From NCBI GenBank assembly GCA_017441605.1, contig JAFRXD010000043.1, positions 1-64,000 of the forward strand: 64,000 nucleotides of DNA. Direction: 5' to 3'. The position numbers were made by a program, and so were the translations under genes. Shown one piece after another: positions 8,717 through 18,664 of the stretch (position 1 is its first letter; each line of letters begins with the position of its first letter). This DNA comes from Thermoguttaceae bacterium. GTDB taxonomy: Bacteria > Planctomycetota > Planctomycetia > Pirellulales > Thermoguttaceae. The notes under the pieces are model-generated. The model saw only the letters and a list, made by a program, of their open reading frames with translations. It did not search any database and was not told where the DNA came from.

Positions 8717-11497
8717 ATGAACGCAAACGAGAAAACCGCGATTAGAGATTTCGTCTCCTTTTGGACCGGTAAGGGGGACGAAAAAGGCGAGAGCCAAAAA
8801 TTCTGGCTGAGTTTGCTTTCGTTGCTGGGGGTCGAGAACCCCGAGCGGTTCGTCGAGTTCGAAGACCGGGTGTTTCTCGGACACGCCAGCTTTATCGACG
8901 CGTACATTCCCGAGACGAAAGTCCTGATCGAGCAAAAAAAGGCGACCGCCGATCTCAACGCGCCGATCAAGCAGTCGGACGGGTCGAAGCTGACCCCGTT
9001 CCAGCAGGCGAAGCGGTACGCGACGGAGCTGCCCTACTCGCGGCGCCCGCGCTGGATCGTCGTTTGCAACTTCGCGGAGTTCGTCGTCTACGATATGGAG
9101 CGCCCGACCGGCGAGCCGGAGACGATATTTCTCAACGATCTGGAGAAGGAGCTCTATCGGCTCAAATTCCTCGTCGACTCCGAGAACGCGCGGCTCAAGC
9201 GCGAAACGGAGGTCTCGATCAAGGCGGGGGATCTGGTCGGGGTTCTCTACGACAAGCTGATCGAGCGGTACAAAGACCCGAACAACCCGGAGTCGCTGCG
9301 GTCCCTCAATATGCTTTGCGTCCGGCTCGTCTTCTGCCTCTACGCGGAAGACGCGGGAGTGTTCGGGGTTCGGAATATGTTTCACGACTATATGAAACAG
9401 TACGACGTCCCCTCGTTTCGCAAGGCGCTGATCGAGCTTTTCCAAGTCCTCGACCAAACCCCGGAGGAGCGCGACCCGTATCTGCGCCCCGATTTGGCGG
9501 CGTTCCCTTACGTCAACGGGGGGCTGTTTTCGGACGAATCTATTGAAATTCCGAACTTTACCGACGAAATCCGAACGATTCTCTTGTCGAAAGCGAGCGA
9601 GGACTTCGACTGGAGCGAAATTAGCCCCACGATTTTCGGCGCCGTCTTCGAGAGCACGCTGAACCCCGAGACGCGTCGATCCGGGGGGATGCACTACACC
9701 TCGATCGAGAACATTCACAAAGCGATCGACCCGCTCTTCCTGGACGAGCTAAGAGCCGAGCTGGACGCGATTAAAAGCGAAAAGGTTCTCAATGCCCGAA
9801 TCAAAAAGGCGCGCGCGTTCCAAGAGCGGCTCGGGAAGCTCAAATTCCTCGATCCCGCGTGCGGGTCCGGAAACTTCCTCACCGAGACGTTTTTGTCGTT
9901 GCGGCGCTTGGAGAACGAGGCGATCTCGATTATCTTTCGCGAGCAAGGGGTCTTTGGAGAAGTCGTCGACCCGGTCAAAGTCTCGATCGACCAGTTCTTC
10001 GGAATCGAGATCAACGACTTCGCCGTTACCGTCGCCAAGACCGCGCTTTGGATCGCCGAGAACCAAACCCTCGTCGAGACGGCGCGGATTATCCACAAGG
10101 AGATCGAGTTCCTGCCGCTCAAGACGAATGCCAAAATCATCGAGGCGAACGCGTTGCGCATCGATTGGGAGGACGTCGCGCCCAAGAGCGAGTTGACGTA
10201 TATTATGGGGAATCCGCCGTTTGTGGGGTACGGACTGCAAACGAAGGAGCAAAGCGCCGACGTCGCCTCGGTCTATGTGGACGAAAAAGGAAAAACGTAC
10301 AAATCAAGCGGTAAGATCGATTACGTCGCCTGTTGGTATTTCAAAGCCGCGCAATATATTCAAAATACAAACGTTCGAGTCGCGTTCGTATCGACCAATT
10401 CGATAACTCAGGGAGAACAAACGGCTCTCGTTTGGAAACCTCTTTACGAACGTTTTAACGTCCATATCGACTTTGCGTATCGAACGTTTCGTTGGGATAG
10501 CGAGGCGAATGAAATGGCGCATGTTCATTGTGTCATTATTGGTTTTAGCGTCGCGCCGTTCAATAAGCCTAGAAAGATCTTAGACGGCGACAAGACCTAT
10601 TTAGCTAAATCAATCAACTTCTATTTAATCGACGCGCCGATCGTCTTCGTTGAACCGCGTTCCAAACCGATATACGACGTCCCTAGCGTTCAATCCGGAA
10701 ATCGCCCGACCGACGGCGGTCATTTGATCATAGAAGCGGACGAAATTGACGACTTCTTGAAACGAGAACCCTCGTCGCGACAGTATATTAAAAAACTCGT
10801 TGGCGCAAAGGAATATATCAACAATCTAGATCGGTATTGTCTTTGGTTAGTCGGAGTTAGCCCAACGGAACTTCGCAAAATGCCATTGGTTATGGAACGC
10901 GTCAAACTAGTTAGAGAAACGAGACTCGCGAGTCCTGACGAGGGAGCAAGGAAACTAGCCGAAACCCCTTCGTTATTTAGGGAAACGAACAATCCTAATA
11001 CGTATATTGTTATACCAAGGCATTCTTCTGAAAGACGACAATATATCCCGTTTGGTTTCCTAGATTCCAACACAATCCCAACGGACGCGACGCATATCGT
11101 CCCGAACGCCACCCTCTACCACTTCGGCGTTCTGACGTCGAGCGTCCATATGGCGTGGACGCGGGCGGTGTGCGGTCGTTTGGAGATGAGATACCGCTAT
11201 TCGAACAAAGTGGTTTACAACAACTTCCCGTGGCCGAAGGCGGAGGAGTTGGAGCGTGGCAAAATCGAGCGAACGGCTCAGGCGATCCTCGACGCTCGGG
11301 CGCTCTACCCGGACTCGTCGCTGGCGGACTTGTACGACGAAGCGACCATGCCGAAGGAGCTTCGCGCCGCCCACAAAGCGAACGACGCGGCGGTCTTCGC
11401 GGCGTACCGGTTCCCGGAGGGCCTCGGGCTCGACGACGAGCCGGGGATCGTCGCGGAGCTTATGCGGCGCTACAAAGAACTAACCGAACGAGCCTAG
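8717..11497 (+). CDS. MmeI-like (type IIL) restriction-modification enzyme
   Basis: A single polypeptide of 926 residues from ATG 8717 combines nuclease, methyltransferase and target recognition, as in the MmeI/YeeA family. Near residue 60 the segment FIDAYIPETKVLIEQKK gives a PD-ExK nuclease site (D...ExK). The adenine-methyltransferase motifs are LDPACGSGNFL (motif I, about residue 380) and NPPFVGYG (motif IV, about residue 500). A target-recognition region follows (about 590-790) with DNNFPWP-like ending VYNNFPWPKAEE. These enzymes methylate one strand and cut about 20 bases away. No partner genes are needed and none are seen. An upstream start at 8687 is possible; neither has a clear ribosome-binding site. 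The recognition region is visibly more AT-rich than its flanks. Confidence 0.88.
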   Translation: MNANEKTAIRDFVSFWTGKGDEKGESQKFWLSLLSLLGVENPERFVEFEDRVFLGHASFIDAYIPETKVLIEQKKATADLNAPIKQSDGSKLTPFQQAKRYATELPYSRRPRWIVVCNFAEFVVYDMERPTGEPETIFLNDLEKELYRLKFLVDSENARLKRETEVSIKAGDLVGVLYDKLIERYKDPNNPESLRSLNMLCVRLVFCLYAEDAGVFGVRNMFHDYMKQYDVPSFRKALIELFQVLDQTPEERDPYLRPDLAAFPYVNGGLFSDESIEIPNFTDEIRTILLSKASEDFDWSEISPTIFGAVFESTLNPETRRSGGMHYTSIENIHKAIDPLFLDELRAELDAIKSEKVLNARIKKARAFQERLGKLKFLDPACGSGNFLTETFLSLRRLENEAISIIFREQGVFGEVVDPVKVSIDQFFGIEINDFAVTVAKTALWIAENQTLVETARIIHKEIEFLPLKTNAKIIEANALRIDWEDVAPKSELTYIMGNPPFVGYGLQTKEQSADVASVYVDEKGKTYKSSGKIDYVACWYFKAAQYIQNTNVRVAFVSTNSITQGEQTALVWKPLYERFNVHIDFAYRTFRWDSEANEMAHVHCVIIGFSVAPFNKPRKILDGDKTYLAKSINFYLIDAPIVFVEPRSKPIYDVPSVQSGNRPTDGGHLIIEADEIDDFLKREPSSRQYIKKLVGAKEYINNLDRYCLWLVGVSPTELRKMPLVMERVKLVRETRLASPDEGARKLAETPSLFRETNNPNTYIVIPRHSSERRQYIPFGFLDSNTIPTDATHIVPNATLYHFGVLTSSVHMAWTRAVCGRLEMRYRYSNKVVYNNFPWPKAEELERGKIERTAQAILDARALYPDSSLADLYDEATMPKELRAAHKANDAAVFAAYRFPEGLGLDDEPGIVAELMRRYKELTERA

Positions 11498-11588
11498 CCC
11501 CGGTGCCCCCTCCGCGCGACGGCTCGCTATTTTTCGTTGTTTCAATACTTTACTTCGCTAACCGACTTTTGTCGAAAGGACTTTCCCA

Positions 11589-14500
11589 ATGGAACGCAAA
11601 TCGAATCGAACGATCTTCCGCGGCTTGTTTCAACGTCGGGACTCGCAAAAGGTTGGGAAAGCGCCCGGCGCGCGCAAACTGCGGGTCGAGGGGTTGGAAG
11701 AGCGGAGGTTGCTTAGCGCTAGCGATTGGGGGGGCGAGGGAGTTTTTGAAAACGCGGCGATCGTAGCTCTAGCGAGCGACGAAATCGCTAGCGCCGAAAT
11801 CAGTTTGCAACGCGAGACGGTCGAAATCGAAACTCTCGCGACCGCTGGAACTTATAACCAACACGATCTTTCCATAATCTATGCGTTGGGGTTGACGGAG
11901 GAAAGCGAAGGGGTTGTTTGGAATAGCGAGGGTCGGCTTGTTGAATTGACTTACGCTAATCCGGAGGTAACGTCGATTGAAATTAAAGGTTGCTCGGTCC
12001 TATCTTCGTTGGACGTCTCGCGTTGCGCAAATCTAACTTCTCTCGATTGTTCCCAAAACCAATTAACAACCCTTGATATTTCGGGGTGCGTTAATCTTGA
12101 CAGACTTGATTGTAGAGAAAACGCTCTTTCTAACTTAGATCTTTCTCATTGTTCTAATTTAACCGTTCTTTATTGTCAAATTAACTCGTTGTCCGAGTTG
12201 AACGTTTCAAATTGCGCAAAGTTGTTAAGATTCGATTGTTATATGAACAACTTATCGCAACTAGATATCTCGGCGTTAGTCGACTTATCTCACTTTGAAT
12301 GTTATTTGAACAATTTGACCTCGCTTGATGTTTCGAATAGTCCTCGACTGTATTTTCTTAATTGCGAGAAGAATCAAATATCGGAGCTCGACGTTTCCAA
12401 CCTCACAAACTTACATCGACTATCTTGTAGCTATAACCAAATCGAAAGACTTGATCTCTCGAATTGTCCAGATTTAAATATCGTTTCCTGTTTCAATAAC
12501 CAATTATCTGAATTGTTAGCGCCAAATTGCGGTTCTTTGTGGACTTTGAATTGCGGAAATAACAGACTAACGGAACTTGATCTTTCCGGTTGTACGGAAT
12601 TAAGTTATCTAGGTTGTAACGGTAATAAACTCACAATACTTGACTTTTCTCAAAACGTTTATATCCAAAATATTATATGTTATTACAATAATCTTTTGGA
12701 ACTCAACGTCGAGGGATGCGCATCGTTGCAAACCCTTGAGTGTTTCTCCAACCAATTATCGTATCTTGATATATCCGATTGTAATAATCTACAATCGCTT
12801 GATTGTCACGATAATAATCTTCAGGAACTAATTCTCCCCAATTGTCTAAACCTCCTATCGCTCAAATGCCACAACAACAAACTCTCTGATCTAGACGTTT
12901 CTTCGTTTGTCAATTTAGAGTTATTGTATTGTGAAAACAATCTTTTGAGTTCTTTAGATCTTTCAAACAATCAGTATCTAACGAATTTGAGTTGTAATTG
13001 TGAGACAATGATTTCCCTTGATGTTTCAGGCTGTAGAAAGCTTAAAATCCTCTACTTTTCTGGAAAGTCTCTCGTTACGCTTAATGCATCGGGCTGTGAG
13101 AACCTTACCGACTTAACTTGTTATAATAACAAAATAGAAAATCTATGTCTCTCGGGTTGTACAAATCTCGAATGGCTAATTTGTTCGATGAACCAATTAG
13201 AGGAACTCGATCTTAAGGACTGCGGTAAACTTCAATATCTTGACTGTGTTGGTAACAAACTCAAATCGCTTGACGTCGTTGAATGTTTAGATTTATACGC
13301 GTTATATTGTGATAACAATGCTCTGGATACTGTTAATATTTCACCACATCCCTCTTTACAGTTCGTTTCGTGTAGTAACAACAAGTTGATCAATCTCGAG
13401 GTTTCGGATTGCGTTAATCTTCAAAGACTTAATTGTTGCAAGAACGAACTTGTCGAACTTGAAATCGTCAATTGTCCAAATTTGACGTATATGGAGTGCT
13501 ATAACAATCATCTAATTACTCTTGAAATTGACAATTGTCAACATTTGGAATCGATTATTTGCGCTTACAACAAACTAACAGCACTAAATATCAGGAACTC
13601 TCCCAATATTCGTGGTATTTACTGTTATGTTAATAACTTAACAGAAATCAACCTCTCGTCAATACCAAATATAGTTTCTCTAAACTGCGCAGAAAACAAT
13701 ATTTCGCAATTAGATTTATCTATGTGTTCGCAACTTACAATGTTTGATTGTCGATTCAATAGTCTTACAGAACTCGATATATCATCTTGTCCAAACCTAA
13801 ATTCATTATCTTTCGACTCGAGTCTCGAACGAATAACTATGGGGAACGTTGTTACCACCAAAGTTACGATTAGAAGAGTTAATGGAGTCGAGGAACTGGT
13901 GGTTATCGATGGTTCTGGACAAATATTGGAAACAACCGAAGGTTTACAAGAGGTAATTTCGTTTAATATTCAAGCGAACGCAACCAACCCCATCACAATC
14001 GCCTACTTCAAAAACGGCGAGGTAGTCGGAACGACCAAGATCAATGAAATCGTCCTAACCCCGCCTATTCTCGCCGGGTCGGTAACAAACACCGCTATCG
14101 TCGTCAAGATCAACCCCGTCGAAGACGCCGAGCGGTATGTCCTAGAATACGATACCGATCCAAACTTCTCCGAACCCAGAACCAAGACCTACACCACGAC
14201 CGGCGCCAAAACGATAACCGGCTTGACCCCCGGAACCCCTTACTACGTCCGAGTCAAGGCGATCGCGACGAACGCCGACGATTCCGCCTGGTCGACTCTT
14301 CGCCTCGTGCCCGGCGCGCCCACTCTCGCGTCTCCCAAATTCGTCGCCTCGGCGACCAAAACCACGCTGATCGTCAATATCGGCGCGGTCGAGAACGCGG
14401 AGAGCTACGTCCTCGAATACAGCGAGAACCCCGATTTCTCCGACTCGGTAACGAAAACCTACCGAACCTCGGGCGCGAGAACCTTTACGAACCTCCCGTT

Positions 14501-15221
14501 CGGCAAGACTTACTACTTCCGAGTCAAAGCGACGAGCGAGTCTTGCAACGACTCAAAATGGTCGCAACTCGCGTTCGCGACGGGGCAACTGTCCGGGACG
14601 ACGCTCAAAGTCGCTAGCGTCAACTACGACCGAGTCGAGCTGACGGTCGCAAAAGTCGACAAGGCGGTCGGTTGCGCGATCGAGTACTCGAAGAGCGCCG
14701 ATTTCTCCGATTCGACGCTCGTCTCCTTCTCGACGTTCGGAACCAAGACGATCTCCGGCTTGGACGAAAACGCGACCTACTACTTCCGCGCCAAGGCGCT
14801 GGGGGACGGAACGAATCGCGTCGACTCCGCTTGGACGTCGACGATTACCCGAAAGACCGCCGAGTATCTGGGCGCGTTGTCCGCCCCGAGCGTCGTCGCG
14901 CTCTCGGCGACGAAAAACGCGCTCGTCCTGAAATTTACCGGCGTTCCGAACGGCGCGAAGTACGTCGTCGAATACGGAACCGACCCGACCTTCGCCGGTT
15001 GCGCGACAAAGACCTACCCGAGCTCGGGCTCAAAAACGATTACCGGTCTAGCCGCCGGAACGACCTATTACCTCCGCCTCAAAGCGATCGCGACCGGCTA
15101 CGCCGACTCCGACTGGGTCCAAGCGACCGCGACGACCAAAGGCGCCCCGGCGTCGAGCGCGATTCTCGACTTGGACGCCGCGTTCGAGGACTACTTCGAC
15201 GACGAGCTCGCGTTAATCTGA
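11589..15221 (+). CDS. Large exported LRR-fibronectin III protein with planctomycete N-terminal motif
   Basis: This 1210-residue protein starts with a basic segment and the planctomycete surface-protein motif LEERRLLSA (residues 38-46). A cap motif follows (ALGLTEESEGVVWNSEGRLVEL, about residues 99-120). Then come roughly 30 short LRRs of the form LDxSxCxxLxxLxCxxNxL (about 130-760) and four Fn3-type repeats (about 820-1190) with VLEYDTDPNFSEP, KTITGLTPGTPYYVRVKA and similar blocks. The C-terminus carries ILDLDAAFEDYFDD, shared with 16600-18378 and the fragment at 40237. AAAGGA precedes the ATG. It probably acts outside the cytoplasm in adhesion or binding; the ligand is unknown. The LRR core (about 12000-13950) is clearly AT-richer and uses different codons from the ends of the gene. 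Confidence 0.85.
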   Translation: MERKSNRTIFRGLFQRRDSQKVGKAPGARKLRVEGLEERRLLSASDWGGEGVFENAAIVALASDEIASAEISLQRETVEIETLATAGTYNQHDLSIIYALGLTEESEGVVWNSEGRLVELTYANPEVTSIEIKGCSVLSSLDVSRCANLTSLDCSQNQLTTLDISGCVNLDRLDCRENALSNLDLSHCSNLTVLYCQINSLSELNVSNCAKLLRFDCYMNNLSQLDISALVDLSHFECYLNNLTSLDVSNSPRLYFLNCEKNQISELDVSNLTNLHRLSCSYNQIERLDLSNCPDLNIVSCFNNQLSELLAPNCGSLWTLNCGNNRLTELDLSGCTELSYLGCNGNKLTILDFSQNVYIQNIICYYNNLLELNVEGCASLQTLECFSNQLSYLDISDCNNLQSLDCHDNNLQELILPNCLNLLSLKCHNNKLSDLDVSSFVNLELLYCENNLLSSLDLSNNQYLTNLSCNCETMISLDVSGCRKLKILYFSGKSLVTLNASGCENLTDLTCYNNKIENLCLSGCTNLEWLICSMNQLEELDLKDCGKLQYLDCVGNKLKSLDVVECLDLYALYCDNNALDTVNISPHPSLQFVSCSNNKLINLEVSDCVNLQRLNCCKNELVELEIVNCPNLTYMECYNNHLITLEIDNCQHLESIICAYNKLTALNIRNSPNIRGIYCYVNNLTEINLSSIPNIVSLNCAENNISQLDLSMCSQLTMFDCRFNSLTELDISSCPNLNSLSFDSSLERITMGNVVTTKVTIRRVNGVEELVVIDGSGQILETTEGLQEVISFNIQANATNPITIAYFKNGEVVGTTKINEIVLTPPILAGSVTNTAIVVKINPVEDAERYVLEYDTDPNFSEPRTKTYTTTGAKTITGLTPGTPYYVRVKAIATNADDSAWSTLRLVPGAPTLASPKFVASATKTTLIVNIGAVENAESYVLEYSENPDFSDSVTKTYRTSGARTFTNLPFGKTYYFRVKATSESCNDSKWSQLAFATGQLSGTTLKVASVNYDRVELTVAKVDKAVGCAIEYSKSADFSDSTLVSFSTFGTKTISGLDENATYYFRAKALGDGTNRVDSAWTSTITRKTAEYLGALSAPSVVALSATKNALVLKFTGVPNGAKYVVEYGTDPTFAGCATKTYPSSGSKTITGLAAGTTYYLRLKAIATGYADSDWVQATATTKGAPASSAILDLDAAFEDYFDDELALI

Positions 15222-15273
15222 ACAGCTCGAAAGCCTTCGCGCGAGGGTCGCGAGGGATTGGGAATCGATATAG

Positions 15274-15308
15274 GACCGCCGGAGTCGCGAGGAGGGGCTT
15301 CGGCGGTC
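15274..15308 (+). terminator. Rho-independent terminator after the LRR-Fn3 gene
   Basis: An 11-bp stem (15274-15284 with 15298-15308, one G-T pair) is followed by TTTTTG. It lies 50 bases past the stop. Confidence 0.7.
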
Positions 15309-15351
15309 TTTTTGCGCCGCGCGGTCGGCGGACGGCTAGCGGCGCGGATTC

Positions 15352-15380
15352 TTGACGCGAGGGCGCCGATTGGATATAAT
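15352..15380 (+). promoter_or_regulatory. Consensus sigma70-type promoter for the Rpn-type gene
   Basis: TTGACG (15352-15357), a 17-base spacer and a perfect TATAAT (15375-15380) precede the ATG at 15425. This is one of the best promoter matches in the window. Confidence 0.7.
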
Positions 15381-15424
15381 GGAGGGGTCGAGCGCTCGGC
15401 GCCCGGCGAATGTTGGAGGAACCA

Positions 15425-16387
15425 ATGGCGAAACGAAGCGGAAATAACGACGAATCGAACGAAAACCAAGACGACTCTAAGTTCGTCTTTTTGGACGATC
15501 CGAACGACGAAAGAACGATTTTGAATCGCTCTTTTCAAGACGCCCTATTCGGCGATCGATTCCAGGAACTCGACGCCGTTGCCGAGTTAAACAGGGCGCT
15601 TCGTCCCTACGACACGAAAACGACCAAAAAGGACATTTCCCTCGTTACGGTGAAGAATATCCTGACGGTCCAGGGCTATAATGACCTCGGGTATCTCGTG
15701 GGAGACGAAGTGATTTGCCTCGTGGAGGCTCAGTCCCGTTGGGATCGGCAAATGCCGATGCGACTATTCGACTATTTACACGAGGAGATGACGATCGTTG
15801 GCGCCAAACGAGATATTGTTTGGACGAAAGATCAAAGTTATATTCCCCCGGAGCCCGATTTACACGTCCTCTATAGTGGAAGTCGCAAGAACGTTCCCGA
15901 TTTCATTACGATGAACGACGCGTATTGGGGCGGTAGAAGACGAAGCCTTTGGTTGGGCGCGCAAGTTCATTCCAAGGGGCGTCCGGGAGACATGGTCGAC
16001 CAGTACCTCGGAGTTACGAGGATGGTCAAAGAACAAGTGGCGCTTTACGGACCGACGACCAAAGCGCTCGATATTGCGATCAATCTTTGCATTGAAAGGG
16101 GTTATATGTCCGATTACATGAAAGCTAGAAGGGCGGAGCTCGTGAGGAGCGCTCATTCGCTGTTCGACAACGAGCGACAACGCGTTTTGGAATTGAAACG
16201 CGAGAAAGCCGAATCGTTCGACGAAGGGTTCGACAAAGGGTTCGACAAAGGGGTTGGTAAGGGAAAACTCGAAGCGCTCTTTGAGCTCGTTCAAGATGGC
16301 GAACTCACCATTACTAAAGCGGCAAAACGAGCCCAAATGACCGTTCCCCAATTCAAAAAGGCGACGGCGGCGCTCGCGTTGGCTTGA
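15425..16387 (+). CDS. Rpn-type PD-(D/E)XK nuclease-family protein
   Basis: The 320-residue protein starts at ATG 15425, chosen because GGAGG lies 6 bases before it; an upstream frame start at 15410 lacks one. Family blocks seen are FQDALFGD, DISLVTVKNILTVQGYNDLGY and VICLVEAQSRWDRQMPMRLFDY, in which the E-A-Q and a preceding Asp fit the Rpn nuclease core. A Gly/Lys linker of the form (F-D-K-G)n near residues 272-290 leads into the tail LFELVQDGELTITKAAKRAQMTVPQFKK. That tail is the same design as in the proteins at 28039, 28594 and 40817. It has its own promoter and terminator and sits alone between two Fn3 surface-protein genes, so it looks like a mobile single-gene unit. Confidence 0.85.
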   Translation: MAKRSGNNDESNENQDDSKFVFLDDPNDERTILNRSFQDALFGDRFQELDAVAELNRALRPYDTKTTKKDISLVTVKNILTVQGYNDLGYLVGDEVICLVEAQSRWDRQMPMRLFDYLHEEMTIVGAKRDIVWTKDQSYIPPEPDLHVLYSGSRKNVPDFITMNDAYWGGRRRSLWLGAQVHSKGRPGDMVDQYLGVTRMVKEQVALYGPTTKALDIAINLCIERGYMSDYMKARRAELVRSAHSLFDNERQRVLELKREKAESFDEGFDKGFDKGVGKGKLEALFELVQDGELTITKAAKRAQMTVPQFKKATAALALA

Positions 16388-16433
16388 GCGGGTCGCGCTC
16401 GGACAACGCCAACAACGCGACGAAAATTGGAAC

Positions 16434-16467
16434 AAAGTTGCGAAAACTCGGGTTTGTTCGCAACTTT
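16434..16467 (+). terminator. Rho-independent terminator after the Rpn-type gene
   Basis: An 11-bp perfect stem (16434-16444 with 16457-16467) with a 12-base loop is followed by a short T run. Confidence 0.65.
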
Positions 16468-16599
16468 TCGAGCTCGCGACTCGTCTAATCTCTCGGCGCG
16501 TTTTTGGTTTGCGCCTATCGAGGCTCGGAACGTCGGAAAAGAGCGCGCTCAAGGCGCTCCGGGTGCCTCGGCGGCGCGCGGGTTATCGACGAGGAAACT

Positions 16600-18378
16600 A
16601 TGAGAACGAATCGCTCTCAACGAACAAAGGGACTTTTTGACAACTTATTCGCTTCGCGACGCGAGAACAAGGCGCCTCGAACGCGCCGGCTTTTCGCCGA
16701 GTCGCTCGAAGATCGCAGACTCCTGAGCGCGACGCCCAACGACCCTTCGGGGAGCGCGGGGGTTGGGGAAAGCGCGCCGTTCGATTTCCAGACCGCGCTC
16801 GTCGGCGACTACGCCAATCTCGAGTCGTCCTCGACGAGCGAGATCGAGAGCGTCTCCGCGCTCTTTTCCGTCGGCGCGACGCCGGAAAATCTCGGCGCCC
16901 TTCCGACCCCGACGATCGACGCGCTTTCCGGAACGAAATCGGCGATCGTAATTAAATTTAACGAGTTCGTCGAGGGCGCCGAGAAATACGTCGTCGAGTA
17001 CTCGACCGATTCCTCGTTCGCGACCGGAGTCGTCTCAAAGTCTTATTCGAGCGCCGGTTCCAAAACGATCTCCGGGGTCTCCTCCGACGCTTGGTATTAC
17101 GTTCGCGTCAAAGCGACCGCGACCGGGAGCGCCGACTCCGCCTACTCGACGTCCCGAAAGATCTATACGAACGCGGCGGCGCTCCAAGTTCCCGCCGTTC
17201 AAATTTCCGCCGTTAAGACGTCGATCGTCGTTAAAATTAACGAAGCGGAATTGGCGACCGGATACGTTCTCGAATACGACGTCGACCCGAACTTTAGCGC
17301 GCCAAAGACAAAGAACTACGCGTCGGCCGGAGTCAAAACGATCTCCGGGCTGACCTTCGCGACGCGCTACTACTTCCGCGTCAAGGCGATCTCCGACGTT
17401 CGCAACGATTCCCGCTGGAACGAGTTTAACTACGCCGCGGGCCAGCTCTCGACGCCCTCGCGCTTCGCGTCGAGCGTTGGAAGCGACTTCGTTAAAGTGA
17501 AGTGCTATAATTCCGCGAGCGCCTCGGGATTCGAGGTCGAATACTCGACCGACCCCAATTTCTCCAATTCTCAACGCGCGACCGGCCCCGCTTCCGGGCT
17601 CGTCGAAGTTACCGGGCTCCAGTTGGGAACAAAGTACTACTTCCGAGCGCGAGCCCTCGGGGACAACGTTTCGCGCGTCGACTCCAATTGGTCGCCGAGC
17701 TTTAGCGCGACGCCGAAAGAGTCGCCCTCGACCCCGGCGCCTCGTCAACTCGCGACGCCAACGGTTACGAGTTCGGCGTCCCTAACGGAGGTCGTCGTCA
17801 ATATTTCCGAGGTTCCTGGCGCGGTAAACTACGTTCTCGAATACTCGTCTTTTTCCCACTTCGGAACCCATACCCAACGGACTTACTCGTATCCCGGAAG
17901 AATTACGATCTCCGGGTTCAAATCAGGGACTGTCTACTACTTCAGGGTCAAGGCGGTCGGGATCGGAATCGCCGACTCGGAGTGGAACGTCTTCTCTCAA
18001 AAGACGACGGGGCTCGTCCCTCCGAACGTTAGCGCGTCCGTAACCAAAACCGCCGTCGTGCTAAATATCGGGGCGGTCGAGGGCGCGACCGGCTACGTCG
18101 TCCACTGCGGGCTCACCTACCAAATGCCGACGTATATCGAAAAAACTTATTCCACTTCCGGCGTTAAGACGATCTCCGGCCTGAACCCCGGAACGACCTA
18201 TTACTTCCGAATTAAGGCCGTTTCGACCAATTCGGGAGAGTCCGACTGGACGCGCGTTACCGCCAAAACCAACAACGGTTCGACGAGCGCGGCGCTCGAT
18301 TTGGACGCCGCGTTCGAGGACTACTTCGACGACCAAGAGGATTTTTGGAACGTTCTCGTCGAGTCTCGAACGGAGTGA
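16600..18378 (+). CDS. Exported fibronectin III repeat protein with planctomycete N-terminal motif
   Basis: Start ATG 16600 (GAGGA 5 bases upstream) gives 592 residues; a longer frame from 16504 lacks a ribosome-binding site. The N-terminus has the motif LEDRRLLSA (about residues 39-47). Five Fn3-type repeats of about 95 residues follow, each with blocks such as KYVVEYSTDSSF, KTISGV and YYVRVKATATGSADSAYS. The C-terminus has LDLDAAFEDYFDDQEDFW, matching the tail of the protein at 11589 and the fragment at 40237. Unlike 11589 it has no LRR array. A role at the cell surface is likely, binding partner unknown. The Fn3 blocks closely resemble those of 11589, so the two genes share recent ancestry or exchange segments. 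Confidence 0.85.
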   Translation: MRTNRSQRTKGLFDNLFASRRENKAPRTRRLFAESLEDRRLLSATPNDPSGSAGVGESAPFDFQTALVGDYANLESSSTSEIESVSALFSVGATPENLGALPTPTIDALSGTKSAIVIKFNEFVEGAEKYVVEYSTDSSFATGVVSKSYSSAGSKTISGVSSDAWYYVRVKATATGSADSAYSTSRKIYTNAAALQVPAVQISAVKTSIVVKINEAELATGYVLEYDVDPNFSAPKTKNYASAGVKTISGLTFATRYYFRVKAISDVRNDSRWNEFNYAAGQLSTPSRFASSVGSDFVKVKCYNSASASGFEVEYSTDPNFSNSQRATGPASGLVEVTGLQLGTKYYFRARALGDNVSRVDSNWSPSFSATPKESPSTPAPRQLATPTVTSSASLTEVVVNISEVPGAVNYVLEYSSFSHFGTHTQRTYSYPGRITISGFKSGTVYYFRVKAVGIGIADSEWNVFSQKTTGLVPPNVSASVTKTAVVLNIGAVEGATGYVVHCGLTYQMPTYIEKTYSTSGVKTISGLNPGTTYYFRIKAVSTNSGESDWTRVTAKTNNGSTSAALDLDAAFEDYFDDQEDFWNVLVESRTE

Positions 18379-18418
18379 GCGACGCCGCGAGTTTCGCCCC
18401 CTAGACCGCTAGACAACG

Positions 18419-18458
18419 AACCGACCCTCGCGTCGCCCAATCGGCGCGAGGGTCGGTT
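18419..18458 (+). terminator. Strong rho-independent terminator
   Basis: A 14-bp perfect stem (18419-18432 with 18445-18458) ends in TTTTG, 40 bases past the Fn3 gene stop. The rest of the 390-base gap holds only the promoter at 18665-18693. Confidence 0.8.
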
Positions 18459-18664
18459 TTGTATTCGGAAGTCGACCTCCGAAAGGATCGGCAAAACCGA
18501 GCGCGTTTTTCGGGACTTCCGCGACGAGCGCGACGTCCCCGCGTCGAGAAGCCCCGGTCATAAGGAAAAAGTCTCGGCGGAATCCGAAGCCCGCGCGGCG
18601 CCGTCAAGCCCGTCAAGAGCGGATAAAAAACTACAGAAAAAGGGTAAAAAGAATCAAAAAAAAC

